Assembly (NCBI GenBank): GCA_015680685.1 | Contig: MNCI01026334.1 | Coordinates: 1,101,610 to 1,165,609, forward strand | Length of the DNA: 64,000 nucleotides | Direction of reading: 5' to 3' | Source: Gnetum montanum | Lineage: Eukaryota > Streptophyta > Gnetopsida > Gnetales > Gnetaceae | In this document: one piece after another, positions 12,173 to 23,599 of the stretch | How positions within the stretch are numbered: the first letter of the stretch is position 1 | How the letters are laid out: the number at the start of each line of letters is the position of its first letter | Program-made: the position numbers and the translations under genes | The notes under the pieces: generated by a model | Told to the model about the DNA's origin: nothing | Database searches by the model: none | Seen by the model: the letters and a program-made list of their open reading frames with translations, nothing else

Positions 12173-12542
12173 AAAAGGTCATACTTGTAGATATATATAG
12201 ATATGAAAAATCATCATAAAAGATATTCTATGAAAGGCATAGACATATAAATTCCTATGGCAGCCAAGGATAAGAATAAACATGGAGGGTCAATAAGACG
12301 TGAAGCAATTAAAGTTGAATAAAAATCAATAGACCACATAGAGATAACTGGAAACCACACCATCTATCCATAACCATCTGCAAACTATTTTACAACAAAT
12401 TGTCTAGAAGAATTTTGAAGTGTAACTATTCACAGATCAAACACATATGTGCAAAATCTCACAATCACATATGTGAGAGCCAAAAAAAATGTCTCATCCT
12501 TTTTGCTCACCAAAAGAAGAGAACATACAACCTGCCAAGGTC

Positions 12543-14129
12543 TCAATCACTAACCTCAATAGCATCCTCTAACTCAGAATCCACCACTACCCAAGATGGA
12601 CGATAAGTCTCTTCCTCATCATCATCATTGTTGGTGCTAGGACAGCTGGATGTCTGAGTGTCCTTATTTGAAGACTAAAACCTACTACACTAGAGCCCAT
12701 TTAGAAAGAAGCTTTACTTAAAACTGAGAGGATGCTGGTGGAGCTGGAAACTACTGAATAGGAACCCATTGGGACATGGTTCCAAAGATGCTCTCCATAG
12801 CTTGTTGCTCAAAAGAGCTAGATGTATTAGCATTACATGGAGTAGTAGAAGTAGGAGGAACTAGAATATGGTGCTCTGAATGCTGCATGGATGCATGGTA
12901 CTTCCCCCTGGGATGCCTCTAGCTTAGAATCTAACTCCATCCTTGAGCCATATGTGCATGAGAGGCTTGTTGCTGAAGAATGACGTGGAGGAACAAGAGC
13001 ATCCTCCTCACTATCAAAGATGGGAGGAGTAGTGACCTTGTCAAATACCTATCCATCAAAGGGAGGAGGAATCCCAACCTCATCTAGACTCTTAGACAAG
13101 CAAGAGAGGTTCCTTTCAAGCTTTCCAATGGTGTGGGTAATGGGCCTAAACAACTTCTTCAAAGATGAGCTCATCTGAGCACTGGAGGATTTTCATCTTC
13201 TTAATTATGAAGAGGCTTCCTTCTTTTACTTTGGAGGTTTGGTGCTAGGTCCTGCTTTTGTTGCATGAGAAGAACTCCTCTTTTCAACATACTCACTAAG
13301 ACTCTACTTACCTTTAAATAAAGGCAACTTTAAAATAGGTACACCCCTCAAGCAAATAAACAGATTGATGAGGTACGAGTACCCAAGAATTCTCTCTTTG
13401 GCATAGAGACTCAAAATATCTTAACAAAGTGTGTGTGTCCCAAATCCAATTGTAATCCTATAAGTAAGCAATATAATACAAAACCTTGGGCTGGCAGTAG
13501 ATAGCTATAACTACCTCCCTTTACCAATATGTTATACAAAACAATAAGTGGCAAGGTGGAGGCATCAAGAGTCATCTTGCTCTACTTAAATGTCATATCT
13601 CTCCCAAATAAAACATCATAGAATTCATCATGAGCTACTTGCATTATACCATTGGTGTAAATGTCATGCATAGACTCTATGATAACCTTGAAGACATTTG
13701 AACTAGAAATATCCAAAAGTGCATTTACAATTTATGGAGAGACTTCAACAACAATCCCACCAATAGTGGAAGTGAAAGCTCCAACAACAACATCAAAAAT
13801 GACAATATTATAGTAGAATTCAAAAATTAACACTTCAAGAACAAGAAAGTTCATAGAAATGAAAGATATTCACTTCAAAAGCTTGAAATAATCCAATAGA
13901 GCTTGTTATCTATGCAAAGGAAAATTAAGAGAATGCTTAGAAATAATGGCAATGGTTCTTGTAGTTTCAAACCTATGCTAAGCATATGTATTGTGAAACT
14001 AAGGAGTTTAGGAGGCAACGCATTACTAGAAATTCCTTTTGCATGTTTCTTGGAAGGATTTCTGGATGTACCAATCTTCTTGTGGGCCATCTTTGCTAAA
14101 AACGCTATGAATAGTGGAGCCCTAATCAT
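12543..14129 (-). pseudogene. Accessory ORF of element 5 (plant-transposon-protein-like), broken
   Basis: From the ATG at 14129 (MIRAPLFIAFLAKMAHKK) to a stop at 12543 after an acidic tail (DSELEDAIEVSD) is exactly 529 codons, interrupted by a few stops and shifts. The middle reads STIGGIVVEVSP, then STLPLIVLYNILVKGGSY, then ILGYSYLINLFICLRGV. This resembles, by eye, the pattern of the accessory ORFs of elements 2 and 3 (a conserved block ending CLIGKLCQRGG) and the family known as ATHILA ORF-1 or putative plant transposon protein. The C-terminal half is Ser/Lys/Glu-rich. It is not pol, env or a known enzyme. The function is unknown; the position behind its own array and TATA box suggests separate expression. 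Confidence 0.55.
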
Positions 14130-14169
14130 CTATGTGGGGTCTCTAGAAGAATACAACAAAAAATAGGGG

Positions 14170-14385
14170 TTTTGTCTTTTATAGCTATGGGAAAATAAAG
14201 GCTTTGAATGAAAAATGAGACATTTTTTCAATAGAAAGATGTCTTTTTCATAGGTTAAAAATACAATAGACGTCTTTCATTTACAGAAGATGCCTTTCCT
14301 ATGGCAAATAAAATTAGAGAGACATCTTTGCTATTTAAAAGGCATCTTTGCAGAGATGTCTTTCACTTCTAAAAGACATCTTTCA
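14170..14385 (-). promoter_or_regulatory. Internal promoter of element 5: LTR-type motif array plus TATA box
   Basis: About eight copies of the AAGACGTCTT-type palindrome lie within 14217-14385 (for example AGACGTCTTTC at 14269, GAGATGTCTTTC at 14353, AAAGACATCTTTC at 14372). On the minus strand they are followed by AGCTATAAAAGAC near 14174-14187, which resembles the LTR TATA region AGCTATAAGAAGAC. The accessory ATG is about 50 nt further on. Array, TATA and start are in the same order as U3, TATA and R in the LTR. Confidence 0.72.
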
Positions 14386-14439
14386 TCAAAGATCAAGGTG
14401 AGGTTTCAGAAGGCTGCCATTGATCTATAGTCTTTATTA

Positions 14440-16326
14440 AACCTTGAAAATAAAAATAAAATCTTGCCTTTACCTACTTGTCATGCTATCGGAAGGTGAT
14501 GGAGTTTAAAGAGTTAGTGGAAGTGTTTACTCTTTTGAGGAATCTCCTTTAGGTCAAAATTTCCTAATGTCCAAGGCATAGCTTCCTCTTACAAAATTTT
14601 TGGTGAAAGTGTCCTAATGCTTTTGGTCTTATCGTTTAATTCTCCATTCCTTTTTGATAACATTGGTTCTTTAAGTTGATTTCCAATCTTTGTGATTTTG
14701 CATAAAACCCTTCCTCAGTGCACTTTGATAAAACCAAGGAGTCTTGTGATGCCCATGTGATAAAAATTTAGATTGCACCCCCATTGTTTATGTCCAATCT
14801 TATTGCAATAATAATATCTAATTCTCCTATTAAAAAATGACTAGATGAACCAAATATTTGAGGAGTTTTTTGTTAGATAGGAGCTTTGTTTGATGTAGTG
14901 TTCTTATTTCTTAAAGGTTTCTTTAGGTGGAATGAAGGTTGTCTAGCTTTCTCCTCTTGGTGGCAACATCCAAGTCCACTTTTATCTTGTGGACTTCTTC
15001 CTTGTCCTAGTACCATATGAAGGGACTCCTTTCCCTTCGTAACATCCGCAACTTCCACTTTGGCTTATTCTAAAGATAATGTTAGCTTCTCATTCTTATC
15101 CCTTAGGTCTAAGAAGTGTTTATCAAGATCAAAAATAGTTAAATTTAACAAGGATATTTCATGTTCTTTAGACTTGACTTGTTTATTCAACTTAGTGAAA
15201 AGATTTTAAAAATTGAAAATTTTTTTACACAATAAATCAAACCTCTCATCATCATTTAGTTCATCATCTAATGAATCACCATCAGTGAAGGCCATGCAAA
15301 TTAGCTAAGAATTTTTTGCATCTTCCTCCACTTCTTCTTCACTTTGTTACCCATCATTCCAACTTGTATAAAAGTTGGTCTTCTTTACTTCTTCAAGGGA
15401 TTTATTTTTGTATTGCATCCTGAAACTACTAGGACATTCAAAGGCCACATGGCCTCTACCTCCACACATCCAACATTTTATAGAAGAAAAATCTAAGTTA
15501 GAGTTTAGAAAGCTCTTACCTCTTTCTTTACCTTTAGGTTTATTAAATCTTTGCAAATATGCTCCTTTGTTTTTCCTAGCAATTAGTCATTGTAGCTTCC
15601 TGGTGAGAAAGACAATATCCTCTTCATTGCCCTCATCATGCTCATTGATTTCCTTCTCCTTTGAAGTAGTATTTAAGGTAATGGGCATTTCTTGAATAGC
15701 CCCTTCACTTATGAGATTCATTTCATAAGCAATGAGAGCACTTTGAATTTCTTCAAATTTTAAAGTTGAGAAGTCTCTAATTTATTCCATGGCTATGACC
15801 TTGGGTCTAAACTCAGGTTGAAGAGTCCTAACCATCTTAATAATCACATCACTTTTGGGCATATCCTTTCTTGTTTCTCTAATTGCTACAATAGTATCAT
15901 TAGCTCTAGAAACATAATCCTTAATTTTTGCATCTTCTCTCATTTTGAGTTTATCGTATTCACTTTGTAAAACTAACAATTTCGATTGCTTAACAATAGA
16001 CATCCCTTCATAAGTAGCTTCTAAAGTTTGTTAAATTTCTTTGGCCATTTTACATCCTACTATATTAAATTCAAATTTATTCAATGCATAAAATAAATAA
16101 CTTTTTGCTTTTGAATCAAACATGAGCTTATCATTTTCATCTTGACACCATTTGTTAAGCCTTGATGATGTTGATGGTGCCATCGACGGGTGGAGCATAG
16201 CCTTTCAAGATTGACTCCTAGACTTCAAACTCCATGGATTCAAAGAACCCTTACATTCTAGCTTTCTAATAGGCAAAGTCAAATCCATCAAACATGGATG
16301 GCTCTTATGTAAGAAGTTCCCTCCAT
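14440..16326 (-). pseudogene. Copia-type gag of element 5 (broken)
   Basis: Starting near the ATG at 16326, about 35 nt after the PBS, the translation shows the gag-2/UBN2 type core: LQSEYDKLKMREDAKIKDYV, then KMVRTLQPEFRPKVIAMEX in 16003-15782. A CCHC knuckle CWMCGGRGHVAFEC follows at about 15465 and a Lys-rich stretch after it. Further on are a DKSGLGC motif near 14960-14985 and a second knuckle-like CNKIGHKQWGC near 14800, as in the long gags of some copia lineages. Several stops interrupt it. Confidence 0.78.
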
Positions 16327-16360
16327 TGTTCACTCTTGAAGTTGATGATGAAACAAAGAG

Positions 16361-16378
16361 TACCAAGCTCTAATACCA
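16361..16378 (-). other. Primer-binding site of element 5 (initiator tRNA-Met type)
   Basis: The minus-strand sequence TGGTATTAGAGCTTGGTA lies two bases inside the LTR. The first 12 bases match the usual copia PBS TGGTATCAGAGC at 11 positions; the single change is C to T. Confidence 0.8.
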
Positions 16379-16380
16379 CT

Positions 16381-17469
16381 TGTGGATCATTGAACTTAGA
16401 AAGGGGAATGAATAAGTTCCCCAAATTAAAACTTAAACAAACAAAGCACACACACCAAAATTAATATGGTTGCTCAACTTGGGTATTCCACACTCAGAGG
16501 GTAAATTTCTAGAACACCTTTTTACTTTGTTGCTCTTAAAATGTAGTTGAAGTGACCACAACCTGTATAGTCATCAAGCCTAGCTCCAGAGTGTTGTTCA
16601 ACAACACCAATCACTCAACTCCATAAGGTCTTGTCAAGCTTGAAAATGTGGTTTCAAGGCTTCCACAACCTTTACAATCTTGAGCTTTATACTAGAGTGT
16701 TATACCACAGCACCAACAACTTAATCCCACAAGATCTTGACAAGCTCAAGGAACTTAACCCCATAGGGCAACAAGAATAGGAATTACAAGGAATGATTGC
16801 AACTTAATTTGCTGATCCTTGTACACATAGGTGTAGGACACTTTACAAAGCCAAAATGATAAGAAAATGAAGAGAAATAGAGAACTTAATGATTACAAAT
16901 GATTGTACAATGAATACAACAAAGCTTACACATTTCCCCATCCACATGAAATCTTCTTATATCTGCTGTGTTTCTAAATCCTTCTCTAAACCTATGCAAC
17001 AACTATCTAATGGTCACTAACAATCATGGGAGATTTCTTTCTCATGCCTGAGATGTCTCTCTGAATTTGCCTTCAAATCTAGGAAGACATCTTTGTTTGC
17101 TAAAAGATGTCTTTCTAAAGTCTCTACTCTAGAAGACATCTTTGTCTTATGGAAGACATCTTTCTGGACTTGGTCTATAATCTATAAAGATGTCTCTACC
17201 TTGTGAAATATGTCTTTGTCTAAGAAAGATGTCTTACTATTTCTGAAGACATATTTGTCTAAGTTCACTCTAAATCTACCAAGATGTCTACTGCTTCCTA
17301 GAGACGTCTTTCTTCACTTTCCCTTACATGATGAATCCATCATTCCTTGTCCACAACCATGCTCAATCCAAGTTCTTGTCCTATAATCACAACAACTACA
17401 CATACATACAAACAAACTTACTTTTTATTTTTCTTAATTTTTTGACATACAAAAACCAAAAGGTCCACA
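16381..17469 (-). repeat. 5' LTR of element 5
   Basis: The LTR is 1089 bp, TGTGGA...TCCACA. The U3 (about 17030-17315) has ten or more copies of the AAGACGTCTT-type palindrome, now mostly AAGATGTCTT or AAGACATCTT. A TATA-like GATATAAGAAG lies near 16953-16965. It is a direct repeat of 11028-12074. Confidence 0.88.
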
Positions 17470-18556
17470 GTCACAAGAAACTAGTGTTACACGATCCTAC
17501 ATGCAAAAATTCATATCACACACATGACTGGTAATGAGGATACAAAGATTATCCACATCACAACAAACACAACATGATACCACATAAATGGTCTTGATCA
17601 TACATACTGATAAGCATGCTTAAGCATAAGTCCAACATACACAAATCATGTTTGAGTCAATCATCATACTTGAACATTCATAGGTCTATACCATATACAC
17701 ATGTTTCCAAAAGCATAGAATGCACATAACATGCACACATGCTTAAATTTACATCATATACATGACTTAATAAACATCATCTTAATATCTAAAGGCTTTG
17801 TAGCCTATATGAATACATTCACAATAAAAAAATCTTCACATAAATACACTCTTACTTTTCCTTGGACTAAAACTTGGTCACTAATTTTCTCCAACTCATA
17901 GTAAGTTCTTTTTTCCGAAACTACAATTTGTAATGGGATCTCAATCACCACCACAAGTGAGCCACAACTTTGTTGTTACTCACCATGTATCAAAATAGAA
18001 TAATTAAATTCTATAGTTCCCTACCACAACTTATGTCAAGGTCATGATTACCATTGCAAGTGGGCCATGACTTACCCACAAGTACAAAACACAATACAAA
18101 TGCATCTTGACTCAATTGTGTGACTACCATGACTTGCGTTACATGTAACTTTATATCATAACCATACCATTAGTCCACTACAACTTGTAGACTGTCTAGG
18201 ATTTTAAAATCCAAACATTAAGAACTATCATAGTACCTTGGAAACACAAAAATGCAGTGCTTCACAAGAGCTTGCTCCTACAAAAATTTTCTCATTCCCC
18301 ATGTTCCAAATCCCTTAACATGTTTCTAACTAAATGGGAACTCCACTTAGACTTTAGTAACTTTATATATTCAAAAAAAATTTGTTAATGTTTGTACAAT
18401 ATATTTATTAATAAAAATGATACAAAGTTTTCATGAGCAACATATTTACAGAAATAAATAGTTTTCGTAAAAATTTCATAATTAATCAAATAAATGCTTC
18501 TACCTACATATTTTCTATTTCTAGACAAGTAAATCATTATATTATTGTATTTGATA
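17470..18556. other. Intergenic DNA, no gene recognised
   Basis: AT-rich and CA-rich sequence between elements 5 and 3. No reading frame, LTR end or PBS could be supported. Before element 5 inserted, this was continuous with the sequence left of 11028. Confidence 0.5.
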
Positions 18557-18561
18557 GATAT

Positions 18562-19145
18562 TGATGAATGTTAATGTGTTGCGTCAATGGGGCCTCATTT
18601 CCATGGTGTTGCCCCATCGACGAGGCTGCATCAATGTAGTGTTTGTTATGTCTACGGGGTCGTGTCAATGTAGTACTGTAGCAAAAACTATAAATACAAG
18701 CTCCCAACTATGTTTATGGGCATATTAGAAGTCATAGTAGTAGTAGAGCTCTAGCAATTTGTTCATTTGAAAGTTAGAATATTTTCTTGAGTGCCCACAG
18801 AAAGAGTCATTAAGTGTGTGGATCTTTATTCAAGCACTATTGTACTTGAACCACACCAATGTGTACGGTAATAAAGATGATCTTCTTGATAAACCTTGCA
18901 GCATTCTAGATAGTTTAAATGTTTTATTTTTACAATTAATTTTTTTAGTTATTTGTTCAATGTTTCTCAGTAATTAAGCTAATTAAGTGATTAAGTAAGA
19001 TAAGCTAAATAGGTTAAATACATAAGTACGACCACTTCAAGCATAAACACATATTTACTTGGTAATCCTAGTATCTTTATTACTTAGTGTGCATAGTAGC
19101 GTAGTGCTTGTTAACCCAGTAGTGGATACATGGGTTTAGGATGTG
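18562..19145 (+). repeat. 5' LTR of element 3, left part
   Basis: It begins TGATGAATGTTAATG and matches 59437-60019 of the 3' LTR. The U3 holds a repeated motif (TACGGGGTCGTGTC near 18654, CCCCATCGACGAGG near 18613, TGCATCAATGTAG near 18629). The TATA box is ACTATAAATACA (18688-18699). The match stops at 19145, one base before the undetermined base at 19146, and resumes at 28332. Confidence 0.9.
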
Positions 19146-19146
19146 N
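19146..19146. other. Undetermined base (N) at a junction of two inverted LTRs
   Basis: The N separates the plus LTR of element 3 from the minus LTR of element 2. About 145 bp of the element 3 LTR, one TSD copy and about 9 bp of the element 2 LTR end, which should lie here, are absent. Confidence 0.9.
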
Positions 19147-20002
19147 GCGAGGTACCCATACGCTCAACCACAAAAATACAAGCGTGTACACACGATCCAG
19201 TCGAACTCCGCAAATGGACTAGTTGTGGCAACTAGACAGTTATACGTTGATCACAGTTCGCTATTTTCCCACCTCGACTAGTATTTTCTTTATCACGTAT
19301 GGTTTAGTCCAGAGTGAGGTCTATGATGTGATTTCTAATACTATGCTACTCCTAAAGACAATGAGAAATAACTTGATTAAGTTAATAAGCAATAGGAAAT
19401 AAAATCTAATCTAGACTAAGTGTGATGAGCATCGATCCTTAATCATCCGTACGCATCTTGGACTTCGTGTACTACTTCTGGGATTACCAAGTGCACATCA
19501 CTCGAAGCACTACTTGATACGCTACTAGATTACCATGTAGTTACACTTAAATGTTCGTGATTAAGACGTACCCATTCCACATTAATAACAGGAATAGTAA
19601 TTGACAATAAAAGAAATATTAACTAAGAAATCAACAATAAATAATTAATAATTAAAACAAGTAAAAGCCAAGTGTATGCTGCAATGATGGAGTAATCTCG
19701 ATCTTTATTGCTAATCGTGTGCATGTCCAAGTAGGTCACACTCAAACAAAGGTTCCATACAATTACAAGCATCACACTGCAAACATGCACTTAGGAGAAG
19801 AATTGAAAACTAACTAAAAATTGACAAAGAGACTCAACTTAAAGACTTACCAAAAGACTTCCTCATTGTGTGCTTAAATGCTATATTTATAGGCTGACAT
19901 AGGAATCATGATATCGTGTATACAATATTGTATCCAAGCTACGATATCGCGTACCCAATATTGTGTACTCGATATCGGGGCCTAGCAAACTGCGATTCAT
20001 CA
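19147..20002 (-). repeat. 3' LTR of element 2
   Basis: 856 bp, missing about nine terminal bases at the N. The U3 (19908-20002) consists of alternating GATATC, GTAC and AATATTG palindromes. The TATA box on the minus strand is GCCTATAAATATAGC (19880-19894). The outer end at 20002 is TGATGAATC on the minus strand. Confidence 0.9.
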
Positions 20003-20016
20003 TACCCCCATGACTA
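20003..20016 (-). other. Polypurine tract of element 2 (weak)
   Basis: The minus strand reads AGTCATGGGGGTA directly before TGATGA of the 3' LTR. Element 3 has the decayed equivalent AGTCATGAGGATA at 59424-59436. Confidence 0.6.
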
Positions 20017-20182
20017 AATAAAAACTCATTCTCAAGTTAAACAAAATGAGGAACAAATTTATTTGACTACACAATGGATAGGTATGGGATTATGAACTGA
20101 CTATGGATTATTTCATGCTACAGTGTGGGACTAGATAAGATAAAATTGGGACACCAACACAAAATACAAAATTGTTTGGAAC

Positions 20183-22985
20183 TCATGTGGTTCCTGGTGG
20201 CGATGGTTCCTCCATAGGCTTCTTCCCCTTATCCTGTGCTCCAAGCTTTGGAAATGGATACTTCTGAAGGAGAACCTAAATTTTTTCTTCCTCTGTTTGG
20301 GGATCATGTGCCATCCATGCTAATGTTCCAATGTTTGATGGAGTTGGCACCTTCCATGGACACGACAATTACATGAACATCTAATTAGCTTTAATGTACC
20401 ATGCCGCAAATAGCTGTGTTTCCTCCTCATAGGCTCTAGCTATATCTTTGAACTCCTAATAGTCCATAAGCCATCGAGGAAAGTCTACTGCAACATCCTT
20501 TTAACCTTGGAAACTAGCTTTTACCACCTCTAGTTCAAAGTTTACTACCTCCAATTTCTATAATGTCTTCTTGTGTTCAGCAAACTCTGTCTCATATTTG
20601 GCATAGATGGTAGCTACCTACGTTTCTAGCTCAAGTTTTGGGCATCCTACTGTTAACATGGCCAAGTTGGCATCCCATAGGTTTGCCAACTTCATGTATT
20701 CTGTGAGGTCTTGGATCTACAGGTCTAGACTCTTCAATTTTGCTTGGTTGGAGAAGGTGTAAGTGTCCAGTTTGGCCCACCAATTAGTGTTTTGAGCACT
20801 GAAAGAGTTGATGTGAGTCTTAGCTATATAGATCTCTTTTTTAATGATCTCCTTATACATCCCCACCTAATCTCAAAAATTTTCTTTCAATTTTTCATGC
20901 TTCTTAGCTTCATTTTGCCACATGCTTATTTCAATGGTCGTCTTTTAACAAATGGTGCATACCTCCTCTATTGAGAGGGTCCTATTCTCTTTGGCTAAGT
21001 GACTTATGTCTTGGTTGACTCTTATTAGTTGTTCTCACATTTTCTGAAAACTTTCCTTGAGAACATTCTTTTGTTTTCTCAACTGTTTTCAACCAAATAT
21101 TTTCAACAACAACCAGTTTATTTTCTTCCTGTAAGCCTTTGAGTGCTTTTTCATGTGCATATGTTTGAGCCTATGTTTTTGAAGCATCCCAATTAGCCTT
21201 CTCCTTTTCCATTACCACCCTTTTATTCTCCTCTAATAATTTATTTAATTGCTCTATCCCAAATGATTCTAGCTGATCGGCTAGAATAACTTGGAACAAA
21301 TCCTACTATTTAGCTTGTAGGGCAATGAACTTCTCTTGGAGTCTCCTCAACTCATCTTTTGCATGTTTGACACTAACCTCAGCCATAACTAGCTTTCCGT
21401 TCATAGAAATGAGGTCTAATTGTGCCACTATGACATCTTGGGGGATGTCAAACAAGGACATCATTACTTATCCTATTTGCAACAAATGATCCAAAGCATC
21501 TTCATGTTTTGCAGGAATCATTGAGGTATTGGCTAGAACTTGAGCATCACGTACTCCTATGAGATCTACCAGTGGCATGACAAGGACATTAAATGACTCT
21601 TTGATGTGTTCTGTGATCACTTTTGTTGCTCTGGCTACATCCCGGTGTTGCATGACCACCACTGTGATGCCTTCACTAGTTTCCAATTGTACTTGAAATA
21701 ATGTAGCATTCCCAGAAATCTATCGTGACCAATGTGACTTCCCTCCTCTTGTTTGTATTGAGACCTCACCCTTTGAATGATTGATTGATATGGTGGGTTG
21801 CAAGGCATTATTGATCACCTTGAAGAAATTGTCCTCATCCCAACTTCCCCAACTAACCATTTCTGCAATGGCCCTGAGATGGCTCATTGACGGTTGATAA
21901 TCTTGCGACGGCAGTGGTAGCTGGTCTTGCTAGCTCGTAGGCTGTGTTCTAGGCCCTGCTTCTTATTTTTGACTAAGCCTCATGTTTAGAAGTTAGCTAG
22001 GCCTTACTGTTTGAGGTGCAGTGGACCCAACCGTCTACTCTTGTTAAGGCTCTAGTGTCTCGCCAACATCCTTTCTTGGTGCTAGTGGCTTTAATAATTT
22101 GGCATATGAAGCATTTTAAGCCTTTCTAAGGACATTATTAGTGTGCCCTAGAATTCTAGCATGCTAGCATAGCTTCCTGATTAGACATGTAAAGGGCAAT
22201 GCAAATTTTCTTGTCTTGCATTTTTCAAACCACCTCAATATTTCTATTAGATATAGATGGGGCAAATTGGCATCAGCCTCGTCCATCAAGATTGCACTTC
22301 CTTTGGCCACATAGGTTGAGATCTTGTTTAGCCCCTTCATTGAGAAGATGTGATAGGTGCCAATTTTAAAATAAATTCTCTCTTCAAGGGTTAGTTCTCC
22401 ATGTGTTTTTTCTTCTTTACTGTACGCCCTCTTTACCGATACTTTTCTTGCATCAACATCGAAGTGGGTGGATAGATGAGCAACTTTGGATGCTATATTC
22501 AGAAGATTTAGAACTTTTGCAATGGCCTTTGCAAATAAATCAACTAAAATTCCACCAATGTCAGTGGTGGTGCCTTCCTCTCTATTATGCAAAAATTGAT
22601 AGGTCTCCCCCAAATACCATTCTTCACTTTCTAAGAGGACAGGCCATAGTGGAGATCCCTTGAGTTGATCTTTAATCAGTTCAGGGGTAAATTCGGTAAA
22701 AGGTCCAAAATTAAGTTCCATGATCACTGAAGCGGACATGAACCTTTCTTGAATGGCATGAATGCATTTTGGGAACAATGTGAGATGTTGTTCTTATTCA
22801 GGTGCCCTACCTTCTCCACCTTCTACTTGACCAGATTGTGCAGTAATAGAGGTTTCTTGATGGATGCTAAATGATTGTGCCTCCTATTCTGCATGTTCTA
22901 TGGAAGGTCCTTAGCCTCTTCCTCTCCTCAGGCATTTGGCTACACCTTGAGAAGGTCCTCCCTATTGTCCTTGTTTAGGGGCCAT
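20183..22985 (-). pseudogene. Accessory ORF of element 2 (ATHILA ORF-1-like with coiled coil), broken
   Basis: About 934 codons from the ATG at 22985 (MAPKQGQ) to the stop at 20183 (after KGKKPMEEPSPPGTT), with scattered stops. A 204-codon open stretch (22778-22164) carries MELNFGPFTEFTPELIKDQL, then GILVDLFAKAIAKVLNLL, then ERIYFKIGTYHIFSMKGLN, then LPFTCLIRKLC. It aligns by eye with the element 3 ORF (56640-57235) and has the pattern of the ATHILA ORF-1 / putative plant transposon protein class. The C-terminal half (about 21700-20600) is rich in Lys, Glu, Leu and Gln with heptad-like spacing, so probably coiled coil. No transmembrane segment or signal peptide is visible, so an envelope role is not supported. 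Function unknown. Confidence 0.65.
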
Positions 22986-23490
22986 CTATAATCACACCGA
23001 AATCGATTGTTAGTAAGGTCATTTAACAAAGTTTAATTATTTCATACCTTACTCACTACCTTTAATAAATGTTGAATTCTTGCCTAGTGTGATTTCAGAG
23101 TTAGAAATTTTTTAAGGAAATTCCCCTAAAAGTTTTAATTTCAAGCTCAATTTGTTCAGGTGACTTCAACAATAATTTAAATGATTAGGGTAAAGGAAGA
23201 AAATTATTTTGGCATGAGTTTTTAACATTTTCCAATAGGACTTACCCTTATGATATCCTTTGGGTAATAGCAAATTTTGAAAAACTTATATGCAAATTCT
23301 ACCATACCCCTCCCTGATGACTGAGTTAAACACTCGAAGTTTAAGTAGGTTCAATCAGAAGAAAAATCGAAGCGTTAATGAGTGAGATATTGACAATTGA
23401 ATGTTAGACTCTCAAAGTGTAAAAAATTGTGGAAGAAAATTGCAACTCCCTTCACATCAACAATTGAAAATAACTTCTACATGCATGGAG
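22986..23490 (-). other. Leader of the element 2 accessory ORF with probable 5'UTR intron
   Basis: Between the internal TATA box and the ATG the minus strand has a good donor (AAGG|GTAAGT near 23240-23250) and an acceptor directly at the start codon (GATTATAG|ATG at 22986-22993). In element 3 the start is likewise preceded by TCGTAG|ATG at 56351-56359. Splicing would place the ATG just after the exon junction. Confidence 0.45.
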
Positions 23491-23595
23491 GGACCCATAT
23501 ATATAGGTTTTGTGGATGTGATATTGTATACGTGATAGCGCATACCCGATACTAGGTACTTGATATCACGTCCCTTCCAAAATAGGGTACTTAGT
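23490..23595 (-). promoter_or_regulatory. Internal U3-like promoter of element 2
   Basis: The minus strand carries GATATC, AGTAC, GGGTA and GTATAC motifs in the same order as the U3 of this element. A colinear block of about 36 bp (near 23530-23570) matches the LTR block 19930-19970 at roughly 75% by eye. It is followed by a TATA box ACCTATATATATGGG (about 23493-23507), in the place where the LTR has GCCTATAAATATAGC. It stands about 500 bp upstream of the accessory ATG. Confidence 0.72.
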
Positions 23596-23599
23596 AAAA

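Larger units (their letters stand above)
11028..17469 (-). mobile_element. Element 5: pol-less LTR retrotransposon with copia-type gag and a second ORF
   Basis: Two LTRs in direct repeat (11028-12074 and 16381-17469) with ends TGTGGA...TCCACA flank 4.3 kb. The flanks GTCAT (11023-11027) and GTCAC (17470-17474) are a 4-of-5 TSD. The interior on the minus strand holds a copia-type PBS, a copia-type gag with a CCHC knuckle, a motif array with TATA box, a second ORF of about 529 codons and a strong polypurine tract. No protease, integrase or RT is present and there is little room for them, so it would need a helper element. Confidence 0.85.

Noticed and set aside
20183-22985. Envelope gene interpretation of the accessory ORF
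   Set aside because: The position fits the env slot of Athila, but there is no signal peptide, transmembrane helix or fusion-like segment; the content is a soluble domain plus coiled coil.
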